Assembly (NCBI RefSeq): GCF_016901955.1
Contig: NZ_JACJLC010000008.1
Location: 1-64,000, forward strand
Source: Pseudoflavonifractor phocaeensis
GTDB lineage: Bacteria; Bacillota; Clostridia; Oscillospirales; Oscillospiraceae
Direction of reading: 5' to 3'
DNA length: 64,000 nt
This document shows, one piece after another, positions 33,837-43,925 of the stretch. A program made the translations under genes and the position numbers. How positions within the stretch are numbered: the stretch's first letter is position 1; every line of letters begins with the position of its first letter. Below the pieces are notes generated by a model. That model searched no databases. It was not told the origin of the DNA and saw only the letters and a list, made by a program, of their open reading frames with translations.

Positions 33837-34178
33837 TCACACCAGCTGGATGATGGCCATCTCAGCGGCGTCGCCGCGGCGGGGGCCGATCTTCACGACC
33901 CGGGTGTAGCCGCCGTTGCGGTCAGCATACTTGGGGCCCAGCTCGTCAAAGGTCTTCTTGGCCACGTCCTCCTTGGTCAGGAAGGACAGAGCCTTACGAT
34001 AGTTGGCCAGGTTGGCGTGCTTGGCCAGAGTGATCATCTTCTCGGCCATGGGAGCCACTTCCTTGGCACGGGCATAGGTGGTCTTGATCTGACCATTCTC
34101 CAGCAGGTAGGTGGTCATGGCGCGCAGCATAGCCATGCGCTGATCGGTGGGCTTGCCCAGCTTACGATTGTGAGACAT
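33837..34178 (-). CDS. rplQ: 50S ribosomal protein L17
   Basis: 113 residues, beginning [20 protein letters not shown], the standard L17 start; a nearby upstream in-frame start is not used. Located near the peptide exit tunnel of the large subunit. Last gene of the alpha operon, after rpoA, before the terminator. The hairpin GTTCGCCTTGGCGAAC (about 34201-34216) lies just upstream. Confidence 0.97.
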   Translation of the reverse strand: MSHNRKLGKPTDQRMAMLRAMTTYLLENGQIKTTYARAKEVAPMAEKMITLAKHANLANYRKALSFLTKEDVAKKTFDELGPKYADRNGGYTRVVKIGPRRGDAAEMAIIQLV

Positions 34179-34325
34179 GAGACACAACTCCTATCGGATG
34201 TTCGCCAAGGCGAACTCCACATTTTAAATTCGTCCGGGGGAAAACTCCCCTGAAAGGGCGCTTGCGCCAAACAGGTCCGGGAGGGGACGTTACGTGCCCC
34301 CGGGCCGCCCTTTCCCCTGGCCTTC

Positions 34326-35273
34326 TCAGGCTTCCTCGTCGGCCAGGTGCAGGCCCATCATGGCCAGCTTGTTGATGACCTCTTCCAGGGACTTGCGGCC
34401 CAGGTTGCGCACCTTCATCATCTCGTCCTCGGTCTTGGAGATCAGATCCTCCACCGTGTTGATGTTGGCCCGCTTGAGGCAGTTGAAGGAACGGACGGAC
34501 AGGTCCAGCTCCTCGATGGTCAGCTCCAGCACTTTGTCCCGCTGAGCCTCCGCCTTCTCCACCACCGTGGACTTGGAGCCCATGGTCTCAGAGAGATCGG
34601 TGAAGAGGACGAAGTGATCGCACAGGATCCGGGCGCCCAGGCTGACAGCGTCCCGGGCGGTGATGGTACCGTCGGTCCACACCTCCAGGGTCAGCTTGTC
34701 AAAGTCGGTCAGGTCACGGACACGGGTGTTCTCCACCGTGTAGTTGACCTTGCGCACCGGCGTGTAGATGGAATCCACCGGGATCAGGCCGATAATGGTC
34801 TGAGCCGGCTTGTTCCGGTCAGCGGGAACATAGCCCCGGCCATGGGACAGAGTCAGCTCCATGTTGAGGCTGGCGTCAGGGCCCAGAGTGGCAATGTGGA
34901 GGTCGGGGTTGAGGATCTCCACCTCGCCGTCAGCCTTGATGTCGCCGGCGGTGACTTCACACTCGCCGTTGGCCTCGATATAGACTGTCTTGACCCCCTC
35001 GGAGTAGAGCTTTGCGATGATGCTCTTCACGTTGAGGACGATCTCGGTCACGTCCTCCTTCACACCGGGGATGGTGGAAAACTCGTGCTGCACACCGGCG
35101 ATCTTGATGGAGGTAACCGCCGTGCCGGGCAGGGACGAGAGCAGAATGCGGCGCAGGGAGTTGCCAAGGGTGGTACCGTAGCCGCGCTCCAGAGGCTCCA
35201 CCACGTACTTGCCGTAGGAGCCGTCGCCGGGGTTCTCCACACATTCAATGCGGGGCTTCTCGATTTCTACCAT
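34326..35273 (-). CDS. rpoA: DNA-directed RNA polymerase subunit alpha
   Basis: 315 residues. The N-terminal dimerisation domain includes [27 protein letters not shown]; the C-terminal domain (about 240-315) has [20 protein letters not shown] and [12 protein letters not shown], which bind UP elements and regulators. Between rpsD and rplQ in the alpha operon. The 147-bp gap to rplQ contains only short GC palindromes (for example GGCGCAAGCGCC). Confidence 0.98.
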   Translation of the reverse strand: MVEIEKPRIECVENPGDGSYGKYVVEPLERGYGTTLGNSLRRILLSSLPGTAVTSIKIAGVQHEFSTIPGVKEDVTEIVLNVKSIIAKLYSEGVKTVYIEANGECEVTAGDIKADGEVEILNPDLHIATLGPDASLNMELTLSHGRGYVPADRNKPAQTIIGLIPVDSIYTPVRKVNYTVENTRVRDLTDFDKLTLEVWTDGTITARDAVSLGARILCDHFVLFTDLSETMGSKSTVVEKAEAQRDKVLELTIEELDLSVRSFNCLKRANINTVEDLISKTEDEMMKVRNLGRKSLEEVINKLAMMGLHLADEEA

Positions 35274-35352
35274 GTGTTACCCTCCTTTATACGGCGGCGG
35301 GCCGCGCCCGCCGCCTGATACAGCTCACCAATAATCGAGGGTACAAGCACGA

Positions 35353-35982
35353 TTACTTGGAGTACAGCTCGACGATCAGGTGCTCCTCGATGGGCAGATC
35401 CACGTCCTCGCGGGCGGGGAGGGCCACCACCTTGGCCACCAGATTGTTCTGATCGAAGTCCAGCCACTTGGGAGCGGGACGGGAACCGTTGGCCTCCAGG
35501 GAAGCCTTGAACTTGTCCTTGCTCCGGCTGGTCTCCTTCAGGGCGATGACTTCGCCGGGCTTGACCAGGTAGGAGGGGATGTCCACCCGATGGCCGTTGA
35601 TGGTGAAGTGACCGTGACGGACCAGCTGACGGGCCTCAGGACGGCTCATGGCGAAGCCCAGACGGTAGATCACATTGTCCAGGCGGGTCTCCAGGATGGA
35701 CAGCAGGTTGTCGCCGGTGACACCCTTGCGGGCGGCGGCCATCTCATAGTACTTGCGGAACTGGCTCTCCAGCACGCCGTAGTAGCGGCGGGCCTTCTGC
35801 TTCTCCCGCAGCTGCATGCCGTACTCGGACAGCTTCTTGGCCCGGCCCTGGTTGTGCATGCCGGGGGCAAAGGGACGGCGCTCCATGGCGCACTTGTCGG
35901 TGTAGCAGCGGTCGCCCTTCAGGAAGAGCTTCTGGCCCTCTCTGCGGCACTGGCGGCAGACTGCTCCGGTATATCTAGCCAT
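35353..35982 (-). CDS. rpsD: 30S ribosomal protein S4
   Basis: 209 residues. The N-terminal zinc knuckle is intact (CRQCRREG...CYTDKC), so this is the C+ form, and the S4 RNA-binding domain is clear ([21 protein letters not shown]). Primary 16S rRNA-binding protein that starts 30S assembly. In the alpha operon with rpsM, rpsK and rpoA. Confidence 0.98.
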   Translation of the reverse strand: MARYTGAVCRQCRREGQKLFLKGDRCYTDKCAMERRPFAPGMHNQGRAKKLSEYGMQLREKQKARRYYGVLESQFRKYYEMAAARKGVTGDNLLSILETRLDNVIYRLGFAMSRPEARQLVRHGHFTINGHRVDIPSYLVKPGEVIALKETSRSKDKFKASLEANGSRPAPKWLDFDQNNLVAKVVALPAREDVDLPIEEHLIVELYSK

Positions 35983-36003
35983 AATTCGTAACTCCTCCTT
36001 CTC

Positions 36004-36405
36004 TTACACGCGGCGGCGCTTGGGCGGACGGCAGCCGTTGTGGGGAATGGGGGTCACGTCCTTGATCAGGGTGACCTCCAGGCCCACGGCCTGCAGGGCG
36101 CGGATGGCGGCCTCACGGCCGGCGCCGGGACCCTTCACGTACACCTCCACGGTCTTCAGGCCGTGCTCCATGGCAGCCTTGGCGGCAGTCTCGGCAGCGG
36201 TCTGAGCGGCGAAGGGAGTGGATTTCCGGGAGCCCCGGAAGCCCAGGCCGCCGGAGGAGGCCCAGGACAGGGCGTTGCCGCCCATATCGGTCACAGTGAC
36301 CATGGTGTTGTTGAAGGAAGAGCGGATATGCACCTGGCCCTTTTCAACGTTCTTGCGCTCACGGCGCTTACGGATAACCTTCTTACCCTTGGTAGCGGTA
36401 GCCAT
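36004..36405 (-). CDS. rpsK: 30S ribosomal protein S11
   Basis: 133 residues; contains [22 protein letters not shown] and the C-terminal [11 protein letters not shown]. Forms part of the 30S platform next to the mRNA exit. Between rpsM and rpsD with short gaps. Confidence 0.98.
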   Translation of the reverse strand: MATATKGKKVIRKRRERKNVEKGQVHIRSSFNNTMVTVTDMGGNALSWASSGGLGFRGSRKSTPFAAQTAAETAAKAAMEHGLKTVEVYVKGPGAGREAAIRALQAVGLEVTLIKDVTPIPHNGCRPPKRRRV

Positions 36406-36420
36406 GTGTCTCTCCCTCCC

Positions 36421-36789
36421 TTACTTCTTCTTGTTGGCGACGGTGCGCTTGGGACCCTTACGGGTACGAGCGTTGGTCTTGGAACGCTGACCGCGGACGG
36501 GCAGACCCTTGCGGTGCCGCATGCCCCGGTAGCAGCCGATCTCAGTGAGACGCTTGATATCCATCGCCACGTCACGGCGGAGGTCGCCCTCCACAGTGTA
36601 GCTGTGGCTGATGATCTCGCGCAGCTTAGCCTCGTCGGCCTCGGTCAGATCCTTCACGCGGGTGTCGGGGTTGATACCGGCCTCAGCCAGGATCTTGTTG
36701 GCGCTGGTGCGCCCGATACCAAAGATATAGGTAAGGCCGATCTCGACCCGCTTATCCTTGGGCAAATCAATGCCAGCAATACGTGCCAT
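36421..36789 (-). CDS. rpsM: 30S ribosomal protein S13
   Basis: 122 residues; starts [20 protein letters not shown] and ends with the basic tail that contacts P-site tRNA ([21 protein letters not shown] minus one residue). Contains the helix-hairpin-helix motif [10 protein letters not shown]. First S13-S11-S4 gene of the alpha group. Confidence 0.98.
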   Translation of the reverse strand: MARIAGIDLPKDKRVEIGLTYIFGIGRTSANKILAEAGINPDTRVKDLTEADEAKLREIISHSYTVEGDLRRDVAMDIKRLTEIGCYRGMRHRKGLPVRGQRSKTNARTRKGPKRTVANKKK

Positions 36790-36808
36790 ACTGTTTCAGC
36801 ACCTCCTA

Positions 36809-36922
36809 TTAACCTTGTCTCTGCTTATGCTTGGGGTTTTCGCAAATAACCATGACCTTGCCCTTGCGCTTGATGATCTTGCACTTCTCGCACATGGGCT
36901 TCACGGACGGTCTAACTTTCAT
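36809..36922 (-). CDS. rpmJ: 50S ribosomal protein L36
   Basis: A 37-residue protein beginning [20 protein letters not shown]. The zinc ligands CxxC (Cys11, Cys14), Cys27 and His32 are intact, so this is the zinc-binding form. Ribosome site AGGAGG precedes the ATG. Located between infA and rpsM, the standard order. Confidence 0.97.
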   Translation of the reverse strand: MKVRPSVKPMCEKCKIIKRKGKVMVICENPKHKQRQG

Positions 36923-37031
36923 GTCATTAACCTCCTGTAGAGCCTGATGGCCCCGGCGCGGCGGAGGCAAGGCCCCGCTGACCCGCGCCGGTCATTGATA
37001 GGGTGGGCGGCAAGCCGCCAAAGGGGATGGA

Positions 37032-37250
37032 TCACTTGGAACGCCAGGTGATCCGGCCCCGGGTCAAATCGTAGGGGGACATCTGCACGGTGACCTTGTC
37101 CCCGGGCAGGATGCGGATAAAATTCATCCGCAGCTTGCCGGAGATGTGGGCCAGAATAATGTGGCCGTTTCCGATGTCCACATGGAACGTGGTATTGGGA
37201 AGGGACTCGGTGACGACGCCCTCCACTTCGATCATATCGTCTTTTGCCAA
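37032..37250 (-). CDS. infA: Translation initiation factor IF-1 (TTG start)
   Basis: A single OB-fold protein that occupies the 30S A site during initiation. The start is TTG at 37250: AGGAGGG lies about nine bases upstream, translation gives [13 protein letters not shown], and the length is exactly the canonical 72 residues. The in-frame ATG five codons later would remove the conserved N-terminus. Contains [21 protein letters not shown] and ends [10 protein letters not shown]. The KOW gene upstream ends just before the TTG, so the two are coupled. Confidence 0.95.
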   Translation of the reverse strand: MAKDDMIEVEGVVTESLPNTTFHVDIGNGHIILAHISGKLRMNFIRILPGDKVTVQMSPYDLTRGRITWRSK

Positions 37251-37254
37251 AGCG

Positions 37255-37533
37255 TCATACCCTCCTTGACTCTTCAACTCGGAAAGCGGCCAGCGCCCTC
37301 CGCACCTCTCGGTTGGTGATGGGGTTCCCCGCCCGGAGCCGGTCCAGAGCAGGGTGTTGGCTGTCCCCAACGGGGGCCGTGTGGACGGTCTTTTTCCGCT
37401 TGGGGGATTCAGTCTTGCGCCGCTTCCCGTCGCAGAGCAGCAGATAGGGCCCGTCTGTGTCCAGGACACAAAACAGCTCTCCCTTGTCATGCCCCGCCAG
37501 TGAGCGGACGATCCGCGGCAGTTCCAGCGTCAT
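37255..37533 (-). CDS. KOW domain-containing RNA-binding protein (L14e-like)
   Basis: 92 residues. The N-terminus ([23 protein letters not shown]) is a KOW/SH3-like fold related to archaeal L14e; the middle is basic ([13 protein letters not shown]). A gene of this type commonly sits between map and infA in Clostridia. It ends four bases before the infA start. Probably a ribosome-associated factor; function not established. Confidence 0.85.
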   Translation of the reverse strand: MTLELPRIVRSLAGHDKGELFCVLDTDGPYLLLCDGKRRKTESPKRKKTVHTAPVGDSQHPALDRLRAGNPITNREVRRALAAFRVEESRRV

Positions 37534-37535
37534 GG

Positions 37536-38294
37536 TCAGGCCTCCGCCACGGTAAGCACTTCCGGCTCCCCGTCGGTGATGAGGATGGTGTTCTCATAGT
37601 GGGCGGTCAGGCTGCCGTCGGCAGACACCGTGGTCCAGCCGTCCTTGAGCACCTTCACCCGCCAGTCGCCTGCGCACACCATGGGCTCCACCGCCAGCGT
37701 CATACCCGGCTGGAGCCGGGGCCCGTGGCCGGCGGGGCCGTAGTTGGGTACCTCGGGAGGCTCGTGGAGTTTTGCTCCCACGCCATGCCCCACAAAGTCC
37801 CGCACCACGGAGAAGCCGTTGGCCTCCACATACTGCTGAACGGCGTGGGAAATGTCAAACACCCGCTTGCCCGGCCGGGCCAGACGGATGCCCTCCCAGA
37901 AGCTCTGCTCGGTGACCCGGATGAGCCGCATGGCCTCGTCGCTCACCTCTCCGCAGGGGAAGGTAGCGGCGCAGTCGCCATGGAACCCGTCCAGATAGGC
38001 GCCCACGTCAATGCTGACGATGTCGCCCTCATTCAGCTTCCGGGGACCGGGAATGCCATGGATCACCTGCTCGTTGATAGAGATGCAGGCAGAGCCGGAA
38101 AAGCCGCTGTAGCCCAGGAAGGAGGGCTTGGCTCCATGGCTCTCGATGAAACGGCGCACCGCGGTGTCGATCTCGTGGGTGGTGACACCGGGGCGCACCA
38201 TGGAGCCGGCCAGCGCCCGGGCCTGGGCGGTGAGCCGCCCAGCCCGGCGCATGAGCTCAATCTCCCTTGGGGATTTCAGTGAGATCATTTCCAT
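37536..38294 (-). CDS. map: Methionine aminopeptidase, type I
   Basis: 252 residues. The five metal ligands and the catalytic His are visible: Asp96, Asp107, His170, Glu203, Glu234 and His79. No N-terminal zinc-finger extension. Removes the initiator Met from nascent proteins. Start could be the first or third codon (MEMISLK). Coupled to adk, six bases upstream. Confidence 0.97.
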   Translation of the reverse strand: MEMISLKSPREIELMRRAGRLTAQARALAGSMVRPGVTTHEIDTAVRRFIESHGAKPSFLGYSGFSGSACISINEQVIHGIPGPRKLNEGDIVSIDVGAYLDGFHGDCAATFPCGEVSDEAMRLIRVTEQSFWEGIRLARPGKRVFDISHAVQQYVEANGFSVVRDFVGHGVGAKLHEPPEVPNYGPAGHGPRLQPGMTLAVEPMVCAGDWRVKVLKDGWTTVSADGSLTAHYENTILITDGEPEVLTVAEA

Positions 38295-38300
38295 CTCAAA

Positions 38301-38933
38301 TCACTTCCCCAGCAATTCCATGATCTTATCGTTGGTCTCCTCGATCCCGCCCAGGTCGGGCACGCTCTTCAGCACGCCGTGGGCCTGATAGTAACCCTTC
38401 AAGGGCTCGGTCTCGTTGTGGTAGACCTCCAGCCGGTGCTTGACGGTCTCCGGCTGGTCATCCTTGCGCTGCTCCAGCACCCCGCCACACTTGTCGCAGA
38501 TCCCCTCCTGCTTGGGAGGAGCCGCCTTGACATGGTAGGTTGCGCCGCAGCTGTGGCAGGTCCGCCGGCCCGTCATCCGGGCCTCGATGACGCTGTCAGC
38601 GATCTCCAGGGAGAGCACCGCATCAAAGTGGATACCATGGGCATCCAGGGCCTGGGCCTGGGCGATGGTGCGGGGCACCCCGTCCAGGATAAAGCCGCCG
38701 GCACAGTCGCTCTGGGCCAGCCGCTCCTGAATGATCCCGATAATGACCTCATCGGGCACCAGCTTGCCGGCGTCCATATAGCTCTTGGCCTGCAGGCCCA
38801 CAGGGGTCTCCGCCTTTACGGCAGCCCGCAGAATGTTTCCGGTGGAGATGGTAGGAATACCCAGTTTCTTGCTGATCAGCTCAGCCTGGGTACCCTTACC
38901 GGCGCCAGGGGCGCCCAAAAGGATGATTTTCAT
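38301..38933 (-). CDS. adk: Adenylate kinase, zinc-type LID
   Basis: 210 residues. P-loop GAPGAGKGTQAE at the N-terminus; the LID domain carries four cysteines (CHSCGATYH, CDKCGG) for structural zinc, as in Gram-positive enzymes. Catalyses ATP + AMP = 2 ADP. Located between secY and map as in B. subtilis. Confidence 0.98.
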   Translation of the reverse strand: MKIILLGAPGAGKGTQAELISKKLGIPTISTGNILRAAVKAETPVGLQAKSYMDAGKLVPDEVIIGIIQERLAQSDCAGGFILDGVPRTIAQAQALDAHGIHFDAVLSLEIADSVIEARMTGRRTCHSCGATYHVKAAPPKQEGICDKCGGVLEQRKDDQPETVKHRLEVYHNETEPLKGYYQAHGVLKSVPDLGGIEETNDKIMELLGK

Positions 38934-38948
38934 AATCTCTCCCCTTTA

Positions 38949-40274
38949 TTACTCCAGGAAGCCCTTGTAATGCCGCATCATCATCTGAGCCTCCATGGCC
39001 TTGGTGGTCTCCAGGGCAACGCCCACCACAATGATGACGGAGGTACCGCCAATGGCCAGGCTGTTGACGCCGATAATGGCGCCGGTGATGATGGGAGCGA
39101 TGGCGATGATCGCCAGGTAAAGCGCGCCGAACATGGTGATCTTACCCAGTACCTTGTGGATAAAGTCGGCGGTGGGCTTGCCGGGACGGAAGCCAGGGAT
39201 GAACCCGCCATTCTTCTTCAGGTTGTTGGCCACCTCCACGGGGTTGAACTGCATGGTGGAGTAGAAGTAGCTAAAGCCAACGATCAGCAGGAAGTAAACC
39301 ACAATATAGATGATGCTGGTAGTATCGAAAATTCGCAGGAACACACCCCAGCCGCCCTCACTTTGGGCGCTCTTGCCAAAGAACATACCGATGGTAGCAG
39401 GCAGAGAGGCAATGGCCTGGGCAAAGATGATGGGCATAACGCCGCTCATATTCACCTTCAGGGGGATGTGGCTGGACTGGCCGCCGTACATCTTGCGGCC
39501 CACCACCCGCTTGGCGTACTGGACAGGGATGCGGCGCTCGGAGTTCTGGATGAACACAATGAGCACCACGATGGCCAGCATACCGATGACGATCAGGATG
39601 GCGCCCCACCAGGGCAGGTTGAAGCTGTCGGTGACCCCGTTGAGGTTGTTCTGAATGCCGGTGTACATGGTGGTGACCATGCCGGGGATCCGGGACAGGA
39701 TGCCGGCAAACAGGATGATGGAGATGCCGTTGCCGATGCCGAACTCGGTGATCTGCTCACCCAGCCACATGACAAAGGCGGAACCGGCAGTAAAGCAAAG
39801 GATGATCACGATGGCGGCCCACCAGCCGGGGAGACCGGCGGTGTCCAGCAGGGCGCCGCTGTTGGTGTTGGCGATCAGGGTGTAGTAACCCAGACCCTGG
39901 AGGATAGCGATAGCCACAGTCACGTAACGGGTGATGGCCGCGATCTTCTTCCGGCCCTCCTCGCCGCCCTCCCGCTGGAGACGCTCCAGGGCGGGGATGG
40001 CTACGGTGAGCAGCTGGATGATGATGGAGCTGTTGATATACGGCTGTACACCCAGGGCAAAGACGGCGGCCATGGAGAAGGCGGTGCCGTTCATGGTGCC
40101 CAGCAGGGAGAAGATGCCTCCCATGCTGTTGAGCGTATTGCCCAGCAGGTCACTGTCGATGAAGGGGACAGGGACCACCGAGCCCAGCCGGAAGATGAGC
40201 AGCGCGAAGATGGTAAAGAGGATCTTCTTGCGCAGCTCGGGGATCTTCCACGCGTTACGGATGGTCTGGATCAC
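38949..40274 (-). CDS. secY: Preprotein translocase subunit SecY
   Basis: 441 residues, ten predicted transmembrane helices, forming the Sec channel with SecE and SecG. Motifs include GVQPYINSSIIIQLLTVAIP and the cytoplasmic loop GGFIPGFRPGKPT. Start is GTG at 40274, directly adjacent to the rplO stop; the rplO-secY pair is therefore tightly coupled. Confidence 0.98.
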   Translation of the reverse strand: MIQTIRNAWKIPELRKKILFTIFALLIFRLGSVVPVPFIDSDLLGNTLNSMGGIFSLLGTMNGTAFSMAAVFALGVQPYINSSIIIQLLTVAIPALERLQREGGEEGRKKIAAITRYVTVAIAILQGLGYYTLIANTNSGALLDTAGLPGWWAAIVIILCFTAGSAFVMWLGEQITEFGIGNGISIILFAGILSRIPGMVTTMYTGIQNNLNGVTDSFNLPWWGAILIVIGMLAIVVLIVFIQNSERRIPVQYAKRVVGRKMYGGQSSHIPLKVNMSGVMPIIFAQAIASLPATIGMFFGKSAQSEGGWGVFLRIFDTTSIIYIVVYFLLIVGFSYFYSTMQFNPVEVANNLKKNGGFIPGFRPGKPTADFIHKVLGKITMFGALYLAIIAIAPIITGAIIGVNSLAIGGTSVIIVVGVALETTKAMEAQMMMRHYKGFLE

Positions 40275-40715
40275 TTAGACCACCTCGTACTTTCCGCCAG
40301 CAGCCACGATCTTCTCCTTGGCGGAGGCGGAGAAAGCGGAGGCACGGACGATCAGCTTCTTGGTCAGGGTGCCGTTGCCCAGCACCTTGTAGCCATACTC
40401 GCACTTGGAGAGGATGCCCTTCTCCAGCAGGTCGCAGACATTGACGGTGGCGCCGTCCTCGAACTTCTCCAGGGCGGAGACGTTGATGGCCTCCAGACGC
40501 TTGGCGAAGATGTTGTTGAAGCCGCGCTTGGGGATGCGGCGGGTCAGAGGCATCTGGCCGCCCTCAAAACCCACGCGGACACCGCCGCCGGAGCGGGCCC
40601 ACTGGCCCTTCTGACCGCGGCCGGCGGTCTTGCCGTTGCCGGAACCGTTGCCGCGGCCCTTGCGGTAAGCCTTGGGGTTGGAGCCGGCAGCGGGAGACAG
40701 ATCATGCAGATTCAT
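40275..40715 (-). CDS. rplO: 50S ribosomal protein L15
   Basis: 146 residues from the ATG at 40715 (AAGGAGGTG upstream); an ATG three codons earlier is less well placed. Begins [14 protein letters not shown] with the glycine-rich [18 protein letters not shown]. Late-assembly large-subunit protein. Between rpmD and secY. Confidence 0.97.
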   Translation of the reverse strand: MNLHDLSPAAGSNPKAYRKGRGNGSGNGKTAGRGQKGQWARSGGGVRVGFEGGQMPLTRRIPKRGFNNIFAKRLEAINVSALEKFEDGATVNVCDLLEKGILSKCEYGYKVLGNGTLTKKLIVRASAFSASAKEKIVAAGGKYEVV

Positions 40716-40728
40716 TTCGCGCACCTCC

Positions 40729-40911
40729 TTACTGTTCCTCGGACACCTGCAGCAGGTAGCCGATGTGGGCGATCTTGCCGCGGGTGGCCTCGTTGTCGGG
40801 CTGTACGGTGGTGTCGCCGATGTGGCGCAGGCCCAGAGCCTCGGCGGTGGCCTTATGCTTGGCGATCCGGCCGTTCAGGCTCTTGACCAGCTTGATGTTC
40901 AGATTAGCCAT
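40729..40911 (-). CDS. rpmD: 50S ribosomal protein L30
   Basis: 60 residues, [20 protein letters not shown], the short bacterial form. Between rpsE and rplO in the spc operon. Confidence 0.97.
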   Translation of the reverse strand: MANLNIKLVKSLNGRIAKHKATAEALGLRHIGDTTVQPDNEATRGKIAHIGYLLQVSEEQ

Positions 40912-40925
40912 GTTTACGGCCCTCC

Positions 40926-41426
40926 TTAACCTACGATCTCGCTGACGCTCTTGCCGCGGATGCGGGAGATCTCCTCAGGGCCACGGAGAGCCTTCAGGCC
41001 CTCAAAGGTGGCGGAGACCACATTCTGCGGGTTGTTGGAGCGCAGGCACTTGGCGCGGATATCACGGATGCCGGCGGCCTCCATGACGGCGCGGACGGGG
41101 CCGCCGGCGATGATGCCGGTACCGGGGGCAGCGGGCTTGAGCAGCACGCGGCCGGCGCCGAACTCACCGATGACCTCGTGGGGAATGGTAGTGCCGGACA
41201 GAGTCACATTGCACATATGCTTCTTGGCATCCTCGATGCCCTTGCGGATGGCCTCGGGCACCTCAGCGGCCTTACCAAGGCCGAAGCCCACGCGGCCCTT
41301 CTCGTCGCCTACCACCATCAGGGCGGCAAACTTGAAGATACGGCCGCCCTTGACGGTCTTGGACACGCGGTTCAGGGCAACCAGCTTCTCGGTGAACTCG
41401 CTGGGTTCTCTTTCAAAACGAGCCAT
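40926..41426 (-). CDS. rpsE: 30S ribosomal protein S5
   Basis: 166 residues. The dsRNA-binding N-terminal domain ([20 protein letters not shown]) and C-terminal domain ([20 protein letters not shown]) are intact. Involved in decoding accuracy and in unwinding mRNA at the entry channel. Confidence 0.98.
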   Translation of the reverse strand: MARFEREPSEFTEKLVALNRVSKTVKGGRIFKFAALMVVGDEKGRVGFGLGKAAEVPEAIRKGIEDAKKHMCNVTLSGTTIPHEVIGEFGAGRVLLKPAAPGTGIIAGGPVRAVMEAAGIRDIRAKCLRSNNPQNVVSATFEGLKALRGPEEISRIRGKSVSEIVG

Positions 41427-41443
41427 TTATTCTTCCTCCTCCC

Positions 41444-41803
41444 TTAGAACTGCAGGCCGCCCTCGCGGGCGCCTTCGGCCAGGGCCTGCACGCGGCCGTG
41501 GTACACGTAGCCGCCGCGGTCAAACACGACGGTCTCGATGCCGGCGGCCTTGGCGCGCTCGGCGACAGCCAGGCCCACCTTCTTGGCGGCCTCGCAGTCG
41601 GAGCCCTTGCCCTCAAAGCCCTTTTCCATGGAGGAAGCGGACACCAGGGTCTTGCCGTTCACATCGTCGATGATCTGGGCATAGATGTTGGTGTTGCTGC
41701 GGAACACGTTGAGACGGGGACGCTCGGGCGTGCCGGAAATCTTGCCGCGCACTCTCTTGTGGCGCTTAAGCCGCTGAGCGTTGGTATCGGGTCTGTTGAT
41801 CAT
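41444..41803 (-). CDS. rplR: 50S ribosomal protein L18
   Basis: 119 residues; basic N-terminus ([20 protein letters not shown]) and C-terminal [20 protein letters not shown]. Binds 5S rRNA together with L5. Confidence 0.98.
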   Translation of the reverse strand: MINRPDTNAQRLKRHKRVRGKISGTPERPRLNVFRSNTNIYAQIIDDVNGKTLVSASSMEKGFEGKGSDCEAAKKVGLAVAERAKAAGIETVVFDRGGYVYHGRVQALAEGAREGGLQF

Positions 41804-41817
41804 AGTGGCACACCTCC

Positions 41818-42366
41818 TTATTTCTTCTTGACGCCGGTCTTGCCTTCCTTGCGGCGGATGACCTCGTCGGTGTATTTGATGCCCTTGCCCTTATAAGGCT
41901 CGGGGGGACGCTTCTCGCGGACTTCGGCGGCGAACTGGCCGACCTTCTGCTTGTCGACGCCGCTGATGACGATCTTGTTGGCGCTGGGCACCTCGATGGA
42001 GATGCCGTCGATCTCCTCGACGATCACCTGATGGGAGAAGCCCAGGTTCATGACCAGCTTGTTGCCTTCCTTGGCCACACGGTAGCCGACGCCGTTCACG
42101 TCCAGCTCCTTCTTGTAGCCCTCGGTCACGCCCACCACCATGTTGTTCAGCAGGGTGCGGGTCAGGCCGTGGAGGCTGCGGTTCTCCTTCTCGTCATTGG
42201 GACGGGTGACATGGATCACATCGCCCTCCTGGGCAATGTTCATGTTGGGGTGCAGCTGCTGGGTCAGAGTGCCCTTGGGGCCCTTCACGGTAACCAGGTT
42301 ACCGGCTTCGATCTTCACGTCCACACCGGCGGGGATGGAGATCGGCATTCTTCCGATACGAGACAT
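41818..42366 (-). CDS. rplF: 50S ribosomal protein L6
   Basis: 182 residues with two homologous domains; begins [17 protein letters not shown] and holds the signature [14 protein letters not shown]. Lies near the factor-binding site. Confidence 0.98.
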   Translation of the reverse strand: MSRIGRMPISIPAGVDVKIEAGNLVTVKGPKGTLTQQLHPNMNIAQEGDVIHVTRPNDEKENRSLHGLTRTLLNNMVVGVTEGYKKELDVNGVGYRVAKEGNKLVMNLGFSHQVIVEEIDGISIEVPSANKIVISGVDKQKVGQFAAEVREKRPPEPYKGKGIKYTDEVIRRKEGKTGVKKK

Positions 42367-42382
42367 ATTCTACTCTCCCTCC

Positions 42383-42781
42383 TTACCAGACAAACGCCAG
42401 GACCTCGCCGCCGACATGAGCCGCGCGGGCGGCCTTGTCGGTCATGACGCCCTTGGACGTGGATACGATGGCAATGCCCAGGCCACGGAGGACGCGGGGC
42501 AGCTCGTCAGCACCGGCATAGACACGCAGGCCGGGCTTGGAAACGCGGCGAAGGCCGGTGATGACCTTCTCCTTGCCGGGGTTGTACTTCAGAGTTACGC
42601 GGATGACACCCTGAGTACCGTCGTCGATCAGCTGGAAGTTCTTGATATAGCCCTCGTCCAGCAGGATCTGCGCGATGGATTTCTTCATGTTGGACGCGGG
42701 AACGTCCACGGTGTCATGCTTCGCATTGTTCGCGTTGCGGATGCGGGTCAGCATATCCGCAATGGGGTCTGTGATGTGCAT
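42383..42781 (-). CDS. rpsH: 30S ribosomal protein S8
   Basis: 132 residues; starts [20 protein letters not shown] and ends [27 protein letters not shown]. 16S rRNA-binding assembly protein; in enteric bacteria S8 represses its own operon. Here it is preceded by an unusual 372-bp spacer with its own promoter. Confidence 0.98.
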   Translation of the reverse strand: MHITDPIADMLTRIRNANNAKHDTVDVPASNMKKSIAQILLDEGYIKNFQLIDDGTQGVIRVTLKYNPGKEKVITGLRRVSKPGLRVYAGADELPRVLRGLGIAIVSTSKGVMTDKAARAAHVGGEVLAFVW

Positions 42782-42887
42782 GAGTTTACCCTCCTTCTTG
42801 ATTTACGGACCCGTGAGAAAGCCCGTTAAGGCGGCAAGGTATCGGAGTTCGCGAGGCTCCGACCTGTTAGCCGTCTGCCAAGGAAAT

Positions 42888-42916
42888 ATTATATCGTGAA
42901 AACCCCGCTGTGAAAA
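42888..42916 (-). promoter_or_regulatory. Internal spc-operon promoter upstream of rpsH
   Basis: Minus strand -35 TTTTCA (42911-42916), 17 bp, -10 TATAAT (42888-42893). The -35 lies in ACTTTTCACAG (42908-42918, minus reading), which is a perfect inverted copy of CTGTGAAAAGT at 42990-43000. The transcript would begin near 42881, about 100 nt before rpsH, with a small hairpin CGGAG..CTCCG at 42843-42861 in the leader. Confidence 0.7.
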
Positions 42917-43071
42917 GTAGAAAATGTCGTATTCCAAAACTTTTGGAGGAATGCCCTAGCCACCCCCCAGCAGAGCGGCCCGGTTATTCACTTTTCACAG
43001 TAAGATCGCCACAATCAACGGGTTTTTCTCCTATACGGAGAATTTTACTTTTTGAACTTTTAGACAAATTC

Positions 43072-43145
43072 AAAAAGGGCGTAACGCAACGCAAGCGCCT
43101 GACGTGTGTTCCACGTCGGGCGCGGGCGCTTGCGTAACTGTTACG
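43072..43145 (-). terminator. Long hairpin after rpsZ, possible terminator or processing site
   Basis: Arms GTAACGCAACGCAAGCGCC and GGCGCTTGCGTAACTGTTAC pair over about 18 bp with an inner stem CACGTC/GACGTG. On the minus strand it is followed 10-15 nt later by CCCTTTTTG. A second hairpin TTCTCC..GGAGAA lies at 43026-43042. The rest of 42917-43071 shows no coding frame. Confidence 0.55.
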
Positions 43146-43153
43146 GTTCCTGC

Positions 43154-43339
43154 TTACCAGGAGGCCTTCTTCACACCGGGGATCTGGCCCTTGTAGGCCA
43201 GCTCGCGGAAGCAGATACGGCAGATGCCGTAGTCCCGCAGGTAGGCGTGGGGGCGGCCGCAGATCTTGCAGCGGTTGTAGCGGCGGGTGGAGAACTTGGG
43301 CTCCGCCTGCTGCTTCAGGATCATAGACTTCTTAGCCAT
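43154..43339 (-). CDS. rpsZ: 30S ribosomal protein S14, zinc-binding type Z
   Basis: 61 residues with the zinc ligands CKICGR...CRICF, so the short C+ form. Last gene before the spacer that splits the spc operon. Confidence 0.97.
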   Translation of the reverse strand: MAKKSMILKQQAEPKFSTRRYNRCKICGRPHAYLRDYGICRICFRELAYKGQIPGVKKASW

Positions 43340-43353
43340 TACGTTCTCCTCCT

Positions 43354-43908
43354 TTACCGGGCAAAGGGCGCGCCGATGAGGGTCAGCAGCTCTTTGGCCT
43401 CTTCGTCGGTCTTGGCGGTGGTGCAGATGACCACGTCCAGGCCGCGGATCTTGTCGATCTTGTCGTACTCGATCTCGGGGAAGATCAGCTGCTCCTTGAT
43501 GCCCAGGGCATAGTTGCCGCGGCCGTCAAAGGAGTTGCCGTTGATGCCCCGGAAGTCACGGACACGGGGGAGGGCCACATTGAACAGGCGGTCCAGGAAC
43601 TCCCACATCCGGTCGGCACGCAGGGTGACCTTGGCGCCGATGGGCATACCCTCGCGGAGCTTGAAGTTAGCCACGGACTTCTTGGCCTTGGTGATGATGG
43701 CCTTCTGACCGGTGATCTTGGTCAGGTCGCCCACCACAGCCTCCAGCACCTTGGAGTTGTCCCGGGCCTCGCCGCAGCCACAGTTGACCACGATCTTGTC
43801 GATGCGGGGGATCTCCATGGAGCTCTTGTAGCCGAACTTCTGCATGAGAGCAGGAGCGACCTCGGCCTGATACTTGGCCTTCAGATTGGGCATTTTCTTC
43901 TCAGACAT
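43354..43908 (-). CDS. rplE: 50S ribosomal protein L5
   Basis: 184 residues; contains [20 protein letters not shown] and [13 protein letters not shown]. Binds 5S rRNA and contacts P-site tRNA in the central protuberance. Confidence 0.98.
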   Translation of the reverse strand: MSEKKMPNLKAKYQAEVAPALMQKFGYKSSMEIPRIDKIVVNCGCGEARDNSKVLEAVVGDLTKITGQKAIITKAKKSVANFKLREGMPIGAKVTLRADRMWEFLDRLFNVALPRVRDFRGINGNSFDGRGNYALGIKEQLIFPEIEYDKIDKIRGLDVVICTTAKTDEEAKELLTLIGAPFAR

Positions 43909-43925
43909 GTTTCACTCCTCCTCTC

